Positions 15,049-22,172 of a stretch of DNA of 29,646 nucleotides are shown here, piece after piece; position 1 is the first letter of the stretch, and each line of letters begins with the position of its first letter. The notes beneath the pieces are model-generated. The model made no database searches. It saw only the letters and a program-made list of their open reading frames with translations, and was not told the origin of the DNA. The stretch comes from Mobilicoccus sp032100225. Lineage in GTDB: Bacteria; Actinomycetota; Actinomycetes; Actinomycetales; Dermatophilaceae. Where the stretch lies: the NCBI GenBank assembly GCA_032100225.1, contig DAMDJY010000019.1:1-29646 (forward strand). The letters are read 5' to 3'. A program made the position numbers and the translations under genes.

Positions 15049-16317
15049 TCAGACGGGGCGAACCCGCCCGATGTGGAACCAGAAGCGTTCGCGCACCCGG
15101 TGTCGGGTGTCGTCGTCGAGGTCGTGTTCGTCGTAGCGGCTGGAGAGGTCGACCAGCAGTGCCCGATCCAACTCCGTGGGGATCACCGGCGCGGCCGCTT
15201 TGAGGGCGGCGAGCGCGTCGATGGTCGCCGAGGAGCACCACGCCGCGACGACCTGACGTGCGACCGCGTCGATCATCGCGAGGGATCCGTGTTCGTCGGT
15301 GGTGCCGTCGATGGGCACGGCCGGAGTTCCGGGGAGTGCCACGCTGGAGGCCTTGCGGCGCGCGAGGATCGCCGGCGACGGAACAGCCGGGGCAGGACGT
15401 GCGCCGGGGGTCGGGCGAGGTGAGGGCGTGGCGGCAGCCGTGCCGGACACCGGCGCTCCTGCGACGTGCGCGGGCGTCGGAACGGAACCGGGGGTCGCGG
15501 GAGTCGCGTCCGGCGTCTCCGAGGCGTCCTCGCCGTCGTGCTCCGAATGGATCCGGACTGTGCGGCGACGCTCGCGATGCATGGCCGACCCTGCCGCGCC
15601 GTCCGTGGTCGATCCGTCGGCAGATTCTGCGGACGTCGTTGAGGTTGGGTGAGTTTCGGCGCCTCCCGAGGTCGAGGAGTCGGCGTCGCCGGAGGTCTGA
15701 TCGGCCTGCTCGGAATGGTGCGCCTCGTCGTCGCCCGCGGGGGAGGGGATCAGCGCCTCGGGGATGGCGGTGGGCTTGAAGGCTCGGTCGATCGCGTCCT
15801 GGGCGATGATCTGCGTGCGGTCGACCTCACGCAGCAGGTGCTTGGAGACGGCCAGCGGGCGCTCGTCGTGGCGCGGCACCGCGAGCAGCACGACCTGTAC
15901 TCCGTGGCTCTGGGCGTCCTCGACGGCTTCGGTGAGGTCGTCGTCGCCGGAGACGAGGTACACGACATCGGCGACGCGTTGACGGGCCTGAATGGCGAGG
16001 TCGAGCCCGATACGGACGTCGACGCCCTTCTGCTCGCCCGAATAGGAGAGGCGGCCGAGGCGCAGCTTGACCTGCGGCAACGTGCCGATCTCGTCCTGTG
16101 AGGCGTCGGGCATTCCACCTGGGCGGCCGCCCGCGTCGTACCAGTTGACGCGCAACAACGGCAGCCCACTGTCGGCCTCGGCGTGCTCGCACAGCCACGA
16201 GATGAGGGACGCGTAGTCGGTCTGGACGCCGCGGCGCAGCGAACTCCCGGTCACCCTGGTGGCAGCAGCCGCCAACAGGTAACCGACATCGACGTAGACC
16301 GCGCAGCAGGACCTCAT
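15049..16317 (-). CDS. NYN-domain (PIN-like) ribonuclease protein
   Basis: A 422-aa, three-part protein. Residues 1-170 are a NYN domain of the LabA/limkain type: V-Y-V-D-V-G-Y-L with Asp10, N-W-Y-D-A near 58-62, E-Q-K-G-V-D-V-R-I-G-L-D at 95-106 and L-V-S-G-D-D-D-L at 121-128. This acidic set would bind Mg2+ for RNA cleavage. Residues about 185-325 are a low-complexity linker of Ser, Thr, Ala, Pro, Asp and Glu. Residues about 335-422 form a conserved-looking helical domain (P-T-E-L-D-R-A-L-L-V-D, then R-V-R-E-R-F-W-F-H) seen in actinobacterial NYN proteins and of unknown function. The cellular RNA target is unknown. The ATG at 16317 begins the domain directly; GGAGG is too close to it for a normal ribosome-binding site, so the start may be leaderless. 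It is divergent from the dksA-like gene. Confidence 0.9.
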   Translation of the reverse strand: MRSCCAVYVDVGYLLAAAATRVTGSSLRRGVQTDYASLISWLCEHAEADSGLPLLRVNWYDAGGRPGGMPDASQDEIGTLPQVKLRLGRLSYSGEQKGVDVRIGLDLAIQARQRVADVVYLVSGDDDLTEAVEDAQSHGVQVVLLAVPRHDERPLAVSKHLLREVDRTQIIAQDAIDRAFKPTAIPEALIPSPAGDDEAHHSEQADQTSGDADSSTSGGAETHPTSTTSAESADGSTTDGAAGSAMHRERRRTVRIHSEHDGEDASETPDATPATPGSVPTPAHVAGAPVSGTAAATPSPRPTPGARPAPAVPSPAILARRKASSVALPGTPAVPIDGTTDEHGSLAMIDAVARQVVAAWCSSATIDALAALKAAAPVIPTELDRALLVDLSSRYDEHDLDDDTRHRVRERFWFHIGRVRPV

Positions 16318-16421
16318 GCCTCCACCGTGTCACACCTGCGAGGCGCTGCCATCCACCTCCGTCCACCTCCGCGCACCTGGCCCACTCCCCGGCAGTGCTG
16401 GGTCGGGGACGCGACGCCCTC

Positions 16422-16427
16422 TAGCCT
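16422..16427 (+). promoter_or_regulatory. -10 hexamer TAGCCT of the DksA/TraR-like gene
   Basis: TAGCCT ends exactly 6 nt before the ATG at 16434, predicting a leaderless mRNA. It lies in the 116-nt spacer shared with the divergent NYN gene. Confidence 0.55.
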
Positions 16428-16433
16428 GGAGTG

Positions 16434-16793
16434 ATGAGTCCGGACGACGCCGAACTGAGGCGGGCGCTGTTGCGCGAGCGCGACGAAGCGCAGGCGCGTC
16501 TGGCCGAGTTCGAGCAGACGACAAAGGAACTGGCTGACGCCCGGAGTGATGCCGACACCGACGACGAGCATGACCCGGAGGGGTCCACGGTGTCGTGGGA
16601 ACGCGCCGTGGCGGCGGCTTCGGCTCAGGCGGCGGCCGACCACCTGGAGGCGGTGGGCCAGGCTCTTGCACGCATCGACGCGGGCTGGGACGGATCGTGC
16701 GCCGGGTGCGGGCTCCCCATCCCGGCCGAACGACTCGCGGTGCGTCCGCACACCGACCGGTGCGTGCCGTGTGCCTCGCGTGGGCAGCAGTAG
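16434..16793 (+). CDS. DksA/TraR C4-type zinc-finger protein
   Basis: A 119-aa protein. The first 45 residues are charged and predicted coiled coil (E-L-R-R-A-L-L-R-E-R-D-E-A-Q-A-R-L). A helix with A-A-A-D-H-L-E-A-V-G-Q-A-L-A-R-I follows. The C-terminal zinc finger is C89-A-G-C92 ... C110-V-P-C113, with the family context G-S-C-A-G-C-G-L-P-I-P-A-E-R-L. Proteins of this group insert a coiled coil into the RNA polymerase secondary channel or bind the polymerase in other ways. Actinobacterial short forms are little studied, and the acidic coiled-coil tip typical of DksA is not clear here. ATG 16434 is preferred to the adjacent GTG 16431 by spacing from the -10. It is followed 66 nt later by ffh, which has its own promoter. 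Confidence 0.88.
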   Translation: MSPDDAELRRALLRERDEAQARLAEFEQTTKELADARSDADTDDEHDPEGSTVSWERAVAAASAQAAADHLEAVGQALARIDAGWDGSCAGCGLPIPAERLAVRPHTDRCVPCASRGQQ

Positions 16794-16846
16794 TGATGGC
16801 GACGGCCCCTACCAAGCAGCCTGAGGGCCGAGGGGTCGTCGTCCTA

Positions 16847-16852
16847 TAGCCT
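16847..16852 (+). promoter_or_regulatory. -10 hexamer TAGCCT of ffh
   Basis: TAGCCT (within CTATAGCCTG) ends 7 nt before the GTG start of ffh at 16860. This supports a leaderless transcript and that GTG as the true start. Confidence 0.6.
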
Positions 16853-16859
16853 GTAAGGC

Positions 16860-18530
16860 GTGTTCAACAACCTGTCCGACCGCCTCACGCTGACCTTCAA
16901 GCACCTCAAGGGCAAGGGCCGCGTCACCGAGAAGGACGTCAACCAGACGATCCGCGACATCCGTGTCGCCCTTCTCGATGCCGACGTCGCTCTGCCGGTG
17001 GTGCGCGCCTTCACGTCATCGGTGCGTGAACGTGCCCTCGGGGCCGAGGTGCACCAGGCCCTCAACCCGGGCCAGCAGATCGTCAAGATCGTCAACGAGG
17101 AACTCGTCGGCATCCTCGGCGGGCAGACCAGGACGCTCCGGTTCGCCAAGAACCCGCCGACCGTCATCATGCTGGCGGGTCTGCAGGGTTCGGGTAAGAC
17201 GACGCTGGCGGGCAAGCTCGGTCACTGGCTCAAGCAGCAGGGGCACACCCCGATGCTCGTGGCCGCCGACCTCCAGCGCCCCAACGCCGTCACGCAGCTC
17301 GAGGTCGTCGGTGAGCGCGCCGGTATCCCCGTGTTCGCTCCTGAGCGAGGCAACGTCGCGGGATACGACGCAGCCGTCGAATACGGCAGCGGCACGCGCG
17401 GATACGGCGACCCTGTCGCAGTCGCCCGTGCCGGTATCGAGCAGGCCAAGCGGGAGCAGCGCGACGTCGTCATCGTCGACACCGCCGGCCGCCTCGCCAT
17501 CGACACCGAGCTGATGCAGCAGGCACGCGACATCCGCGATGCGATCCAGCCGCAGGAAGTCCTGTTCGTCATCGACGCGATGATCGGACAGGTCGCCGTC
17601 GAGACGGCGCAGGCCTTCGCCGACGGCGTCGATTTCACCGGTGTCGTGCTCTCCAAGCTCGACGGTGACGCCCGTGGTGGTGCCGCTCTCTCGGTCGCGC
17701 ACGTGACGGGCAAGCCGATCATGTTCGCCTCCACCGGTGAGCAGACGAAGGACTTCGAGGTCTTCCACCCCGACCGCATGGCCTCGCGCATCCTCGACAT
17801 GGGTGACGTGCTCACCCTCATCGAGCAGGCGCAGAACGCGTTCGACCGCAAGCAGCAGGAAGACCTGACGCGCAAGTTCCTCGCCGACGAGGACTTCACG
17901 TTCGACGACTTCCTGCAGCAGATGGCTGCCGTTCGCAAGATGGGCAACCTCAAGCAGCTGCTCGGCATGATGCCTGGGATGAACCAGATGCGTGACCAGC
18001 TCAACGCGCTGGACGAGAAGGAGTTCGACCGGGTCGAGGCCATGGTGCGCTCGATGACGCCCTACGAACGCAGCCACCCCAAGATCATCAACGGCTCGCG
18101 CCGCGCCCGTATCGCCAAGGGTTCGGGCGTACACGTCAGCGAGGTCAACGGCCTGCTGGAACGCTTTGGTGAGGCGCAGAAGATGATGCGTCAGCTCAAG
18201 CGCGGCGGCGGCATCCCGGGCATGCCCGGTGCGCCCGGCGGCGGCAAGAACAAGCCCGCGCCCAAGAAGAAGGGCAAGAGCGGCAACCCCGCCAAACGCG
18301 CACAGCAGGAGAAGGAGATGGCGTTGCGGGCGGCAGAAGCCCGAGAGGCGGCCATCACGAACGCCCTGGGCGGCGGCGACGAGGCGGCCCCGGGCAGTGC
18401 TCTCGGTGCCCTCGGCGGCGGCGCGGGTGCGGCCGAGCAGAAGCAGCCCAGCCAGGCCGATCTCGCCAAGGCGATGAGCCAGTTCGACCCCAACAAACTT
18501 CCGAAGGGCTTCGACAAGTTTTTGAAGTGA
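16860..18530 (+). CDS. ffh: Signal recognition particle GTPase Ffh
   Basis: A 556-aa SRP54 homologue that binds 4.5S/SRP RNA and signal sequences and delivers ribosomes to FtsY at the membrane. An N domain (about 1-95) is followed by the G domain with G1 G-L-Q-G-S-G-K-T-T at 107-115, A-D-L-Q-R-P at 136-141, G3 D-T-A-G-R at 207-211 and S-K-L-D-G-D. The Met-rich M domain begins near 325 (L-L-G-M-M-P-G-M-N-Q-M, then the helix-turn-helix S-R-R-A-R-I-A-K-G-S-G). The last 100 residues are a low-complexity Gly/Pro/Lys/Ala tail, longer than usual. Two features look unusual: an apparent insertion (about 166-182, N-V-A-G-Y-D-A-A-V-E-Y) before G-D-P-V-A-V-A-R, and M-I-G-Q-V-A-V where M-I-G-Q-D-A-V is usual. 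The GTG start is set by the -10 element. A terminator follows at 18557. Confidence 0.97.
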   Translation: MFNNLSDRLTLTFKHLKGKGRVTEKDVNQTIRDIRVALLDADVALPVVRAFTSSVRERALGAEVHQALNPGQQIVKIVNEELVGILGGQTRTLRFAKNPPTVIMLAGLQGSGKTTLAGKLGHWLKQQGHTPMLVAADLQRPNAVTQLEVVGERAGIPVFAPERGNVAGYDAAVEYGSGTRGYGDPVAVARAGIEQAKREQRDVVIVDTAGRLAIDTELMQQARDIRDAIQPQEVLFVIDAMIGQVAVETAQAFADGVDFTGVVLSKLDGDARGGAALSVAHVTGKPIMFASTGEQTKDFEVFHPDRMASRILDMGDVLTLIEQAQNAFDRKQQEDLTRKFLADEDFTFDDFLQQMAAVRKMGNLKQLLGMMPGMNQMRDQLNALDEKEFDRVEAMVRSMTPYERSHPKIINGSRRARIAKGSGVHVSEVNGLLERFGEAQKMMRQLKRGGGIPGMPGAPGGGKNKPAPKKKGKSGNPAKRAQQEKEMALRAAEAREAAITNALGGGDEAAPGSALGALGGGAGAAEQKQPSQADLAKAMSQFDPNKLPKGFDKFLK

Positions 18531-18556
18531 CGCCCAGCGGGTTGCGTTGAGTCTCA

Positions 18557-18596
18557 ACGGCGCCCGGTCTCCCTCACGGGGGTGGCCGGGCGCCGT
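18557..18596 (+). terminator. Hairpin terminator after ffh
   Basis: An 11-bp perfect outer stem (18557-18567 with 18586-18596) flanks an 18-nt loop that can form a smaller CUCCC/GGGGG hairpin. It begins 26 nt after the ffh stop. Confidence 0.75.
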
Positions 18597-18622
18597 CGTC
18601 GCTACTTGAGAGAATTCCTGAC

Positions 18623-19045
18623 ATGGACGATCTCGTGGTGACCGGCAGAGTGGTCATCCCTGCCTCGGAGCTGAAGGAGCGGTTCTCCCATGCCTCCGGC
18701 CCCGGCGGGCAGGGCGTCAACACGACCGACTCGCGCGTCGAGCTGATCTTCGATGTCGCCTCCTCGCCCTCACTGCCCGAGGTGCTCCGCGAGCGCGCAC
18801 TGGATGCCCTGGCCACGCGGTTGGTCGACGGCCGCATCACGATCGCCGCGGCGGAACGGCGGAGCCAGTTGGCCAACCGCAAGATCGCTCGAGAACGCCT
18901 GGCGCAGCTGCTGCGTGAGGCGGTAGCGCCGCCGCCCCGGGCCCGACGCGCAACCAAACCCACCCGCGGCTCCAAAGAGCGGCGTCTCGCGGGCAAGAAG
19001 CGCCGCTCCGAGGTCAAGCGCGGACGATCCCGCCCCGCGGATTGA
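18623..19045 (+). CDS. arfB: Alternative ribosome-rescue peptidyl-tRNA hydrolase ArfB
   Basis: A 140-aa protein with a class I release-factor catalytic domain and no codon-recognition domain. The GGQ motif is in S-G-P-G-G-Q-G-V-N-T-T-D-S-R-V-E at 25-40 (GGQ 28-30). The C terminus is a strongly basic tail (R-G-S-K-E-R-R-L-A-G-K-K-R-R), which in ArfB/YaeJ enters the empty mRNA channel of stalled ribosomes so that the GGQ loop can hydrolyse the peptidyl-tRNA. Length matches the family (about 140 aa). The ATG at 18623 has only a weak GAGAGAAT purine stretch upstream. It lies between the ffh terminator and the ZIP transporter gene, 43 nt away, which may be co-transcribed. Confidence 0.93.
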   Translation: MDDLVVTGRVVIPASELKERFSHASGPGGQGVNTTDSRVELIFDVASSPSLPEVLRERALDALATRLVDGRITIAAAERRSQLANRKIARERLAQLLREAVAPPPRARRATKPTRGSKERRLAGKKRRSEVKRGRSRPAD

Positions 19046-19088
19046 TCGCCCGTGCGTCTAGTGGCAATGCGGTGAGCGGCGGCGCACC

Positions 19089-19868
19089 ATGTCCCCCATG
19101 ACGTCTGCGTTGCTCTGGGGTGTGGTCGCAGCATCCTCGCTGTTCATCGGTGCTCTCCTCGGCGTGGCGCGGAGCTGGCCACCGCGGCTCGTGGGGGCGG
19201 TCCTTGCCTTCGGTGGCGGGGCGCTCATCGCGAGCATCTCGTACGAGTTGTTCGCCGAAGGTCTGGAGACCGGTGGACCCGTACCGCTCGGGATCGGGCT
19301 GGCTGTCGGCGCACTCACCTACTACGGGGCCAACCGCCTCGTCGAGCGTGTCACCGGCGGCACAGACTCAGCCTCGGGCTCAGACTCAGCCTCGGATTCC
19401 GGACAGGCCGGGCATCTCAAAGCGAAGCGCAAGGCGGCGGGTGGCACGTCGCTGGCCCTCGGCGCCTTCCTCGACGGCATCCCCGAGCAGGCCGTGCTCG
19501 GCATCGGGATCGCGTCGGGCACCGGTGTCAGCATCGCGCTGATCGTCGCGATTTTCGTCTCCAACCTCCCCGAGGCCATCGGTTCGGCCAGCGACATGCG
19601 CGAGACCGGATCGTCGCGTCGCTCCATCCTGCTGCTGTGGGCCGGGGTGACCGTGATCTGCGCGCTGGCCACCGCTGTGGGTTACCTCGCGGCCGACGTC
19701 GCGAGCACGCCGATGCGGGGAGCCGTCGACGGGTTCGCCGCCGGCGCGCTGCTCGTCATGCTCGTCGACTCGCTCGTGCCAGAGGCCCGGGAGAAGACCG
19801 GCGAATCTGCAGGCCTGGTCACGGCCCTGGGCTTCGCGCTGGCAGCAGGCCTGTCGCTCCTGTCCTGA
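19089..19868 (+). CDS. ZIP family divalent metal transporter
   Basis: A 259-aa polytopic membrane protein with about 8 helices. Helix 2 region: F-G-G-G-A-L-I-A-S-I-S-Y-E-L-F. The ZIP metal-site helices appear as L-G-A-F-L-D-G-I-P-E-Q-A-V-L-G-I-G and V-S-N-L-P-E-A-I-G-S-A-S-D-M, with the conserved Pro-Glu pairs; the common His-Asn of helix 4 is replaced by an Asp-Gly-Ile-Pro-Glu arrangement, as in GufA-like bacterial members. Zinc or another divalent cation is the probable substrate. The loop before the first metal helix (about 91-108) is Ser/Asp-rich rather than His-rich and comes from an 18-bp tandem duplication. The ATG at 19089 is used; ATG 19098 is an alternative. Neither has a good ribosome-binding site. 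Confidence 0.82.
   Translation: MSPMTSALLWGVVAASSLFIGALLGVARSWPPRLVGAVLAFGGGALIASISYELFAEGLETGGPVPLGIGLAVGALTYYGANRLVERVTGGTDSASGSDSASDSGQAGHLKAKRKAAGGTSLALGAFLDGIPEQAVLGIGIASGTGVSIALIVAIFVSNLPEAIGSASDMRETGSSRRSILLLWAGVTVICALATAVGYLAADVASTPMRGAVDGFAAGALLVMLVDSLVPEAREKTGESAGLVTALGFALAAGLSLLS
19363..19398 (+). repeat. 18-bp tandem duplication inside the ZIP gene
   Basis: Two adjacent 18-bp units (19363-19380, 19381-19398) share their first 15 bases. Each adds a six-residue Asp-Ser-Ala-Ser-type unit in the cytoplasmic loop. The duplication is in frame and leaves the gene intact. Confidence 0.85.
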
Positions 19869-19940
19869 CGGCGGCGGGTCGCGATCTGGCCGGAGCCCAC
19901 TGACCTGCGTCAAAGACCGCGACGAAGGCTGCGGGGCCAG

Positions 19941-19946
19941 TAGGGT
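19941..19946 (+). promoter_or_regulatory. -10 hexamer TAGGGT of the amidohydrolase gene
   Basis: TAGGGT ends 6 nt before the ATG at 19953, predicting a leaderless transcript that would also carry the overlapping GNAT gene. Confidence 0.55.
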
Positions 19947-19952
19947 CGGCAC

Positions 19953-21044
19953 ATGGATGCTCCGGTGCTGCACGTGAGTGGTCGAATCCTCCTCGGGCCA
20001 GAGGAGATCGTCGACGAGATGTGGGTCGTCGGTGGGCGGATCACGTTCGAGGCCCCCACGACGCCGGGCGCCGACATCCAGGAGATCAAGGGCTGGGTCA
20101 TCCCCGGCCTCGTCGACGCGCACTGCCACGTCGGCCTCGACTCGCGTGGCGCCGTCGAGGAGGACCGGGCGATCGAGCAGGCCCTCACCGACCGGGACGC
20201 CGGAACCCTCCTGATCCGTGACGCCGGATCGCCCCTGGACACCCGCTTCATCCAGGAGCGGGAAGACCTGCCAGAGCTGATCCGTGCGGGACGCCACATC
20301 GCGCGCACCCGCCGCTACATCCCCAACTTCGCGCACGAGATCGAGCCGGCCGACCTCGTCGCCTACGTGCGCCAGGAGGCCGCCCGCAGCGACGGCTGGG
20401 TCAAGCTCGTCGGCGACTGGATCGATCGCGAGCAGGGAGACCTCGGTCCGTGCTGGCCGGTCTCTGCGCTGCGACTCGCGGTCGAGGCCGCTCACGAAGG
20501 CGGCGCCCGAGTGACGGCCCACTGCTTCGGTGAGCAGTCGCTGGTCGACTTCGCCGCGGCCGGTGTCGACTGCATCGAGCACGCCACCGGGCTGGTCCCC
20601 GACACGATCGACACCTTTGCCGAGCAGCAGATCGCCATCGTGCCGACACTGGTCAACATCGGCACGTTCCCCGACATCGCTGCGGCGGGGGAGAAGAAGT
20701 ACCCCGGTTACGCTGCGCATATGCGGGATCTGCACGCCCGGCGCTACGACACGATCGGCGCTGCCCATGAGGCCGGAGTGCCCATCTTCTGCGGCACCGA
20801 CGCGGGCGGAAGCCTGCCGCACGGACTGGTCGCGCAGGAGATCGCCGAACTCGCCAAGGCGGGCATGACGAACACCGAGGCCGTCGGTGCGGCATCCTGG
20901 ACCGCCCGCGAGTGGCTGGGTCGAGAGGGCATCGTCGAGGGTGCGTCGGCCGATGTCGTCGTCTACCGGGAGGACCCTCGCGCCGATCTCAGCACGCTGG
21001 CCGACCCGCGAGCCATCGTCCTGCGTGGTGCTGTTGTCCTCTGA
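19953..21044 (+). CDS. Amidohydrolase family metallohydrolase (imidazolonepropionase/prolidase-like)
   Basis: A 363-aa member of the amidohydrolase superfamily. The first metal motif V-D-A-H-C-H-V is at 54-60 (His57, His59). Lys151 (G-W-V-K-L-V) is placed like the bridging lysine. His190 (V-T-A-H-C-F-G) and His210 (C-I-E-H-A-T-G) are the second-metal ligands, and Asp283 (F-C-G-T-D-A-G-G) is the catalytic aspartate. This arrangement fits the Sgx9260/prolidase-like group acting on N-acyl or dipeptide-like substrates; the exact substrate cannot be named. The short beta-sandwich halves at each end (L-H-V-S-G-R-I-L-L-G and A-S-A-D-V-V-V-Y) complete the fold. No signal peptide is present. It overlaps the following GNAT gene by 17 nt, so the two are translationally linked. 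Confidence 0.9.
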   Translation: MDAPVLHVSGRILLGPEEIVDEMWVVGGRITFEAPTTPGADIQEIKGWVIPGLVDAHCHVGLDSRGAVEEDRAIEQALTDRDAGTLLIRDAGSPLDTRFIQEREDLPELIRAGRHIARTRRYIPNFAHEIEPADLVAYVRQEAARSDGWVKLVGDWIDREQGDLGPCWPVSALRLAVEAAHEGGARVTAHCFGEQSLVDFAAAGVDCIEHATGLVPDTIDTFAEQQIAIVPTLVNIGTFPDIAAAGEKKYPGYAAHMRDLHARRYDTIGAAHEAGVPIFCGTDAGGSLPHGLVAQEIAELAKAGMTNTEAVGAASWTAREWLGREGIVEGASADVVVYREDPRADLSTLADPRAIVLRGAVVL

Positions 21045-21918
21045 ACCTGCCCCGCTGTCCGCCGTCGGTGAGCGTGTCCGGGTCGACACGATCACGCCCG
21101 CCGACCTGCCCACCTACCGTCGTGCCGTCCTCATGTCGCGTGACCGGATCCGGCCCTGGAACCCGGTCAACCCCGACGACCTGCCCTACCACCTGCAGCG
21201 GCAGTCGAACGAGCACCGAACGTTCCTCATCCGCGCGCTCGACGTCGACCCGAGCGCGGGGCACGACATCGTCGGCAAGGTCAACGTCACGGGCATCACC
21301 CGGGGGCGCGCGTTCAGCGGAGTGATGGGGTACGACTCCTACGACCCGTACGCCGGGCTGGGCCTGTTCGCCGAAGGGCTGCGGCTCATCGTCGACGTGG
21401 CGCTGTGTCCCGTCCCCGACGGGCTCGGCCTCAACCGGGTGGAGGCGGCGGTGCAGCCGGGCAACGTTCGCTCGGCAGGCCTGTTGCGCTCCTTGGGATT
21501 TCGGCGCCGAGGCAGTTTCCCTGCCTACTTGTGGCTCGCCGACGCGGACGGTCGCGAGGCGTGGCGCGACCACGTGGTCTACGGCATCGACCGTGCGGAC
21601 TGGCCTTCGGCTCCGTACGCCCCGCACGCGTACGACGGCCCCGTGGTCGTCGTGGTCCCGGCCGAGGACGACGTGTCCGACGACGACCTCGCCGCGGTAC
21701 GAGCGCTGGCCGTCGAACTCGGAGTTCCCGTTGTGCGGGGGAGTGGTGCCGAGGTGACCGACCGGCTTGAGGATGCGGTGACGGGTGCGGTCGTCCTCAC
21801 CGATGCGGCCACAGCGCACGACGTGCTCGCCCACGAGTTCGTCGAGCCCGAAGACCTCGACAGCCCCGCCGCGATCACGCGGATCGCCCTGACCGCGGCA
21901 TCCCGAGCCCACCGCTGA
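21028..21918 (+). CDS. GNAT N-acetyltransferase with an unrecognised C-terminal domain
   Basis: About 296 aa. Residues 15-200 are a RimJ/RimL-type GNAT domain: I-T-P-A-D-L-P-T-Y-R-R-A-V near the start, D-I-V-G-K-V-N-V-T-G-I-T in the central sheet, N-R-V-E-A-A-V-Q-P-G-N-V-R-S-A-G-L-L-R-S-L-G-F-R near the acetyl-CoA site, and a closing W-R-D-H-V-V-Y-G-I. Such enzymes acetylate protein N termini, amino acids or antibiotics. From about residue 204 a second, acidic alpha/beta domain of about 90 residues begins (G-P-V-V-V-V-V-P-A-E-D-D, then A-V-R-A-L-A-V-E-L-G-V-P-V-V-R) that matches no family I recognise. The start is uncertain: GTG 21028 or 21025 overlap the amidohydrolase stop and no ribosome-binding site is clear, so coupling is assumed. 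Confidence 0.8.
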   Translation: MLLSSEPAPLSAVGERVRVDTITPADLPTYRRAVLMSRDRIRPWNPVNPDDLPYHLQRQSNEHRTFLIRALDVDPSAGHDIVGKVNVTGITRGRAFSGVMGYDSYDPYAGLGLFAEGLRLIVDVALCPVPDGLGLNRVEAAVQPGNVRSAGLLRSLGFRRRGSFPAYLWLADADGREAWRDHVVYGIDRADWPSAPYAPHAYDGPVVVVVPAEDDVSDDDLAAVRALAVELGVPVVRGSGAEVTDRLEDAVTGAVVLTDAATAHDVLAHEFVEPEDLDSPAAITRIALTAASRAHR

Positions 21919-21922
21919 CCGA

Positions 21923-21962
21923 TCAGTGCTGCGTGACCCGGTTCAGTTCTGCGTGAGCCGGT
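21923..21962 (+). repeat. Imperfect 20-bp tandem repeat after the GNAT gene
   Basis: Two adjacent 20-nt units (21923-21942 and 21943-21962) differ at two positions. They begin 5 nt after the stop codon in noncoding DNA. They do not form a convincing terminator. Confidence 0.8.
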
Positions 21963-22038
21963 CCACCTGACCCTCGCCACTACGAGCGCGCCTCGGGACG
22001 CTGCGAGGTGCGTGGCACGGACTCCCGCGCCCTTCTGG

Positions 22039-22044
22039 CATAAT
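22039..22044 (+). promoter_or_regulatory. Extended -10 promoter of rpsP-khpA
   Basis: CATAAT lies in the context TCTGGCATAATGG, a good extended -10. It would give a leader of about 120 nt before the GTG of rpsP at 22173. The leader holds a 6-bp hairpin (22115-22120 with 22128-22133). Confidence 0.55.
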
Positions 22045-22172
22045 GGACCGCTGTACCCGCCCGGCCGACCGTTTCGCCGGGGCATCGGGCGCCTACACCC
22101 CGAGTATCGGTTCCCCGGCTGATCCGCAGCCGGTCTTGCCGTGCTCACCGATTTTGCGAGGAGACCACACAC

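Noticed and set aside
16803..16830. CGGCCC/GGGCCG hairpin between the DksA-like gene and ffh
   Set aside because: A 6-bp stem with a 16-nt loop is not convincing as a terminator.
19386..21113. A 575-codon open frame on the minus strand
   Set aside because: It lies opposite the ZIP, amidohydrolase and GNAT genes, all of which show clear family motifs; its translation is low complexity.
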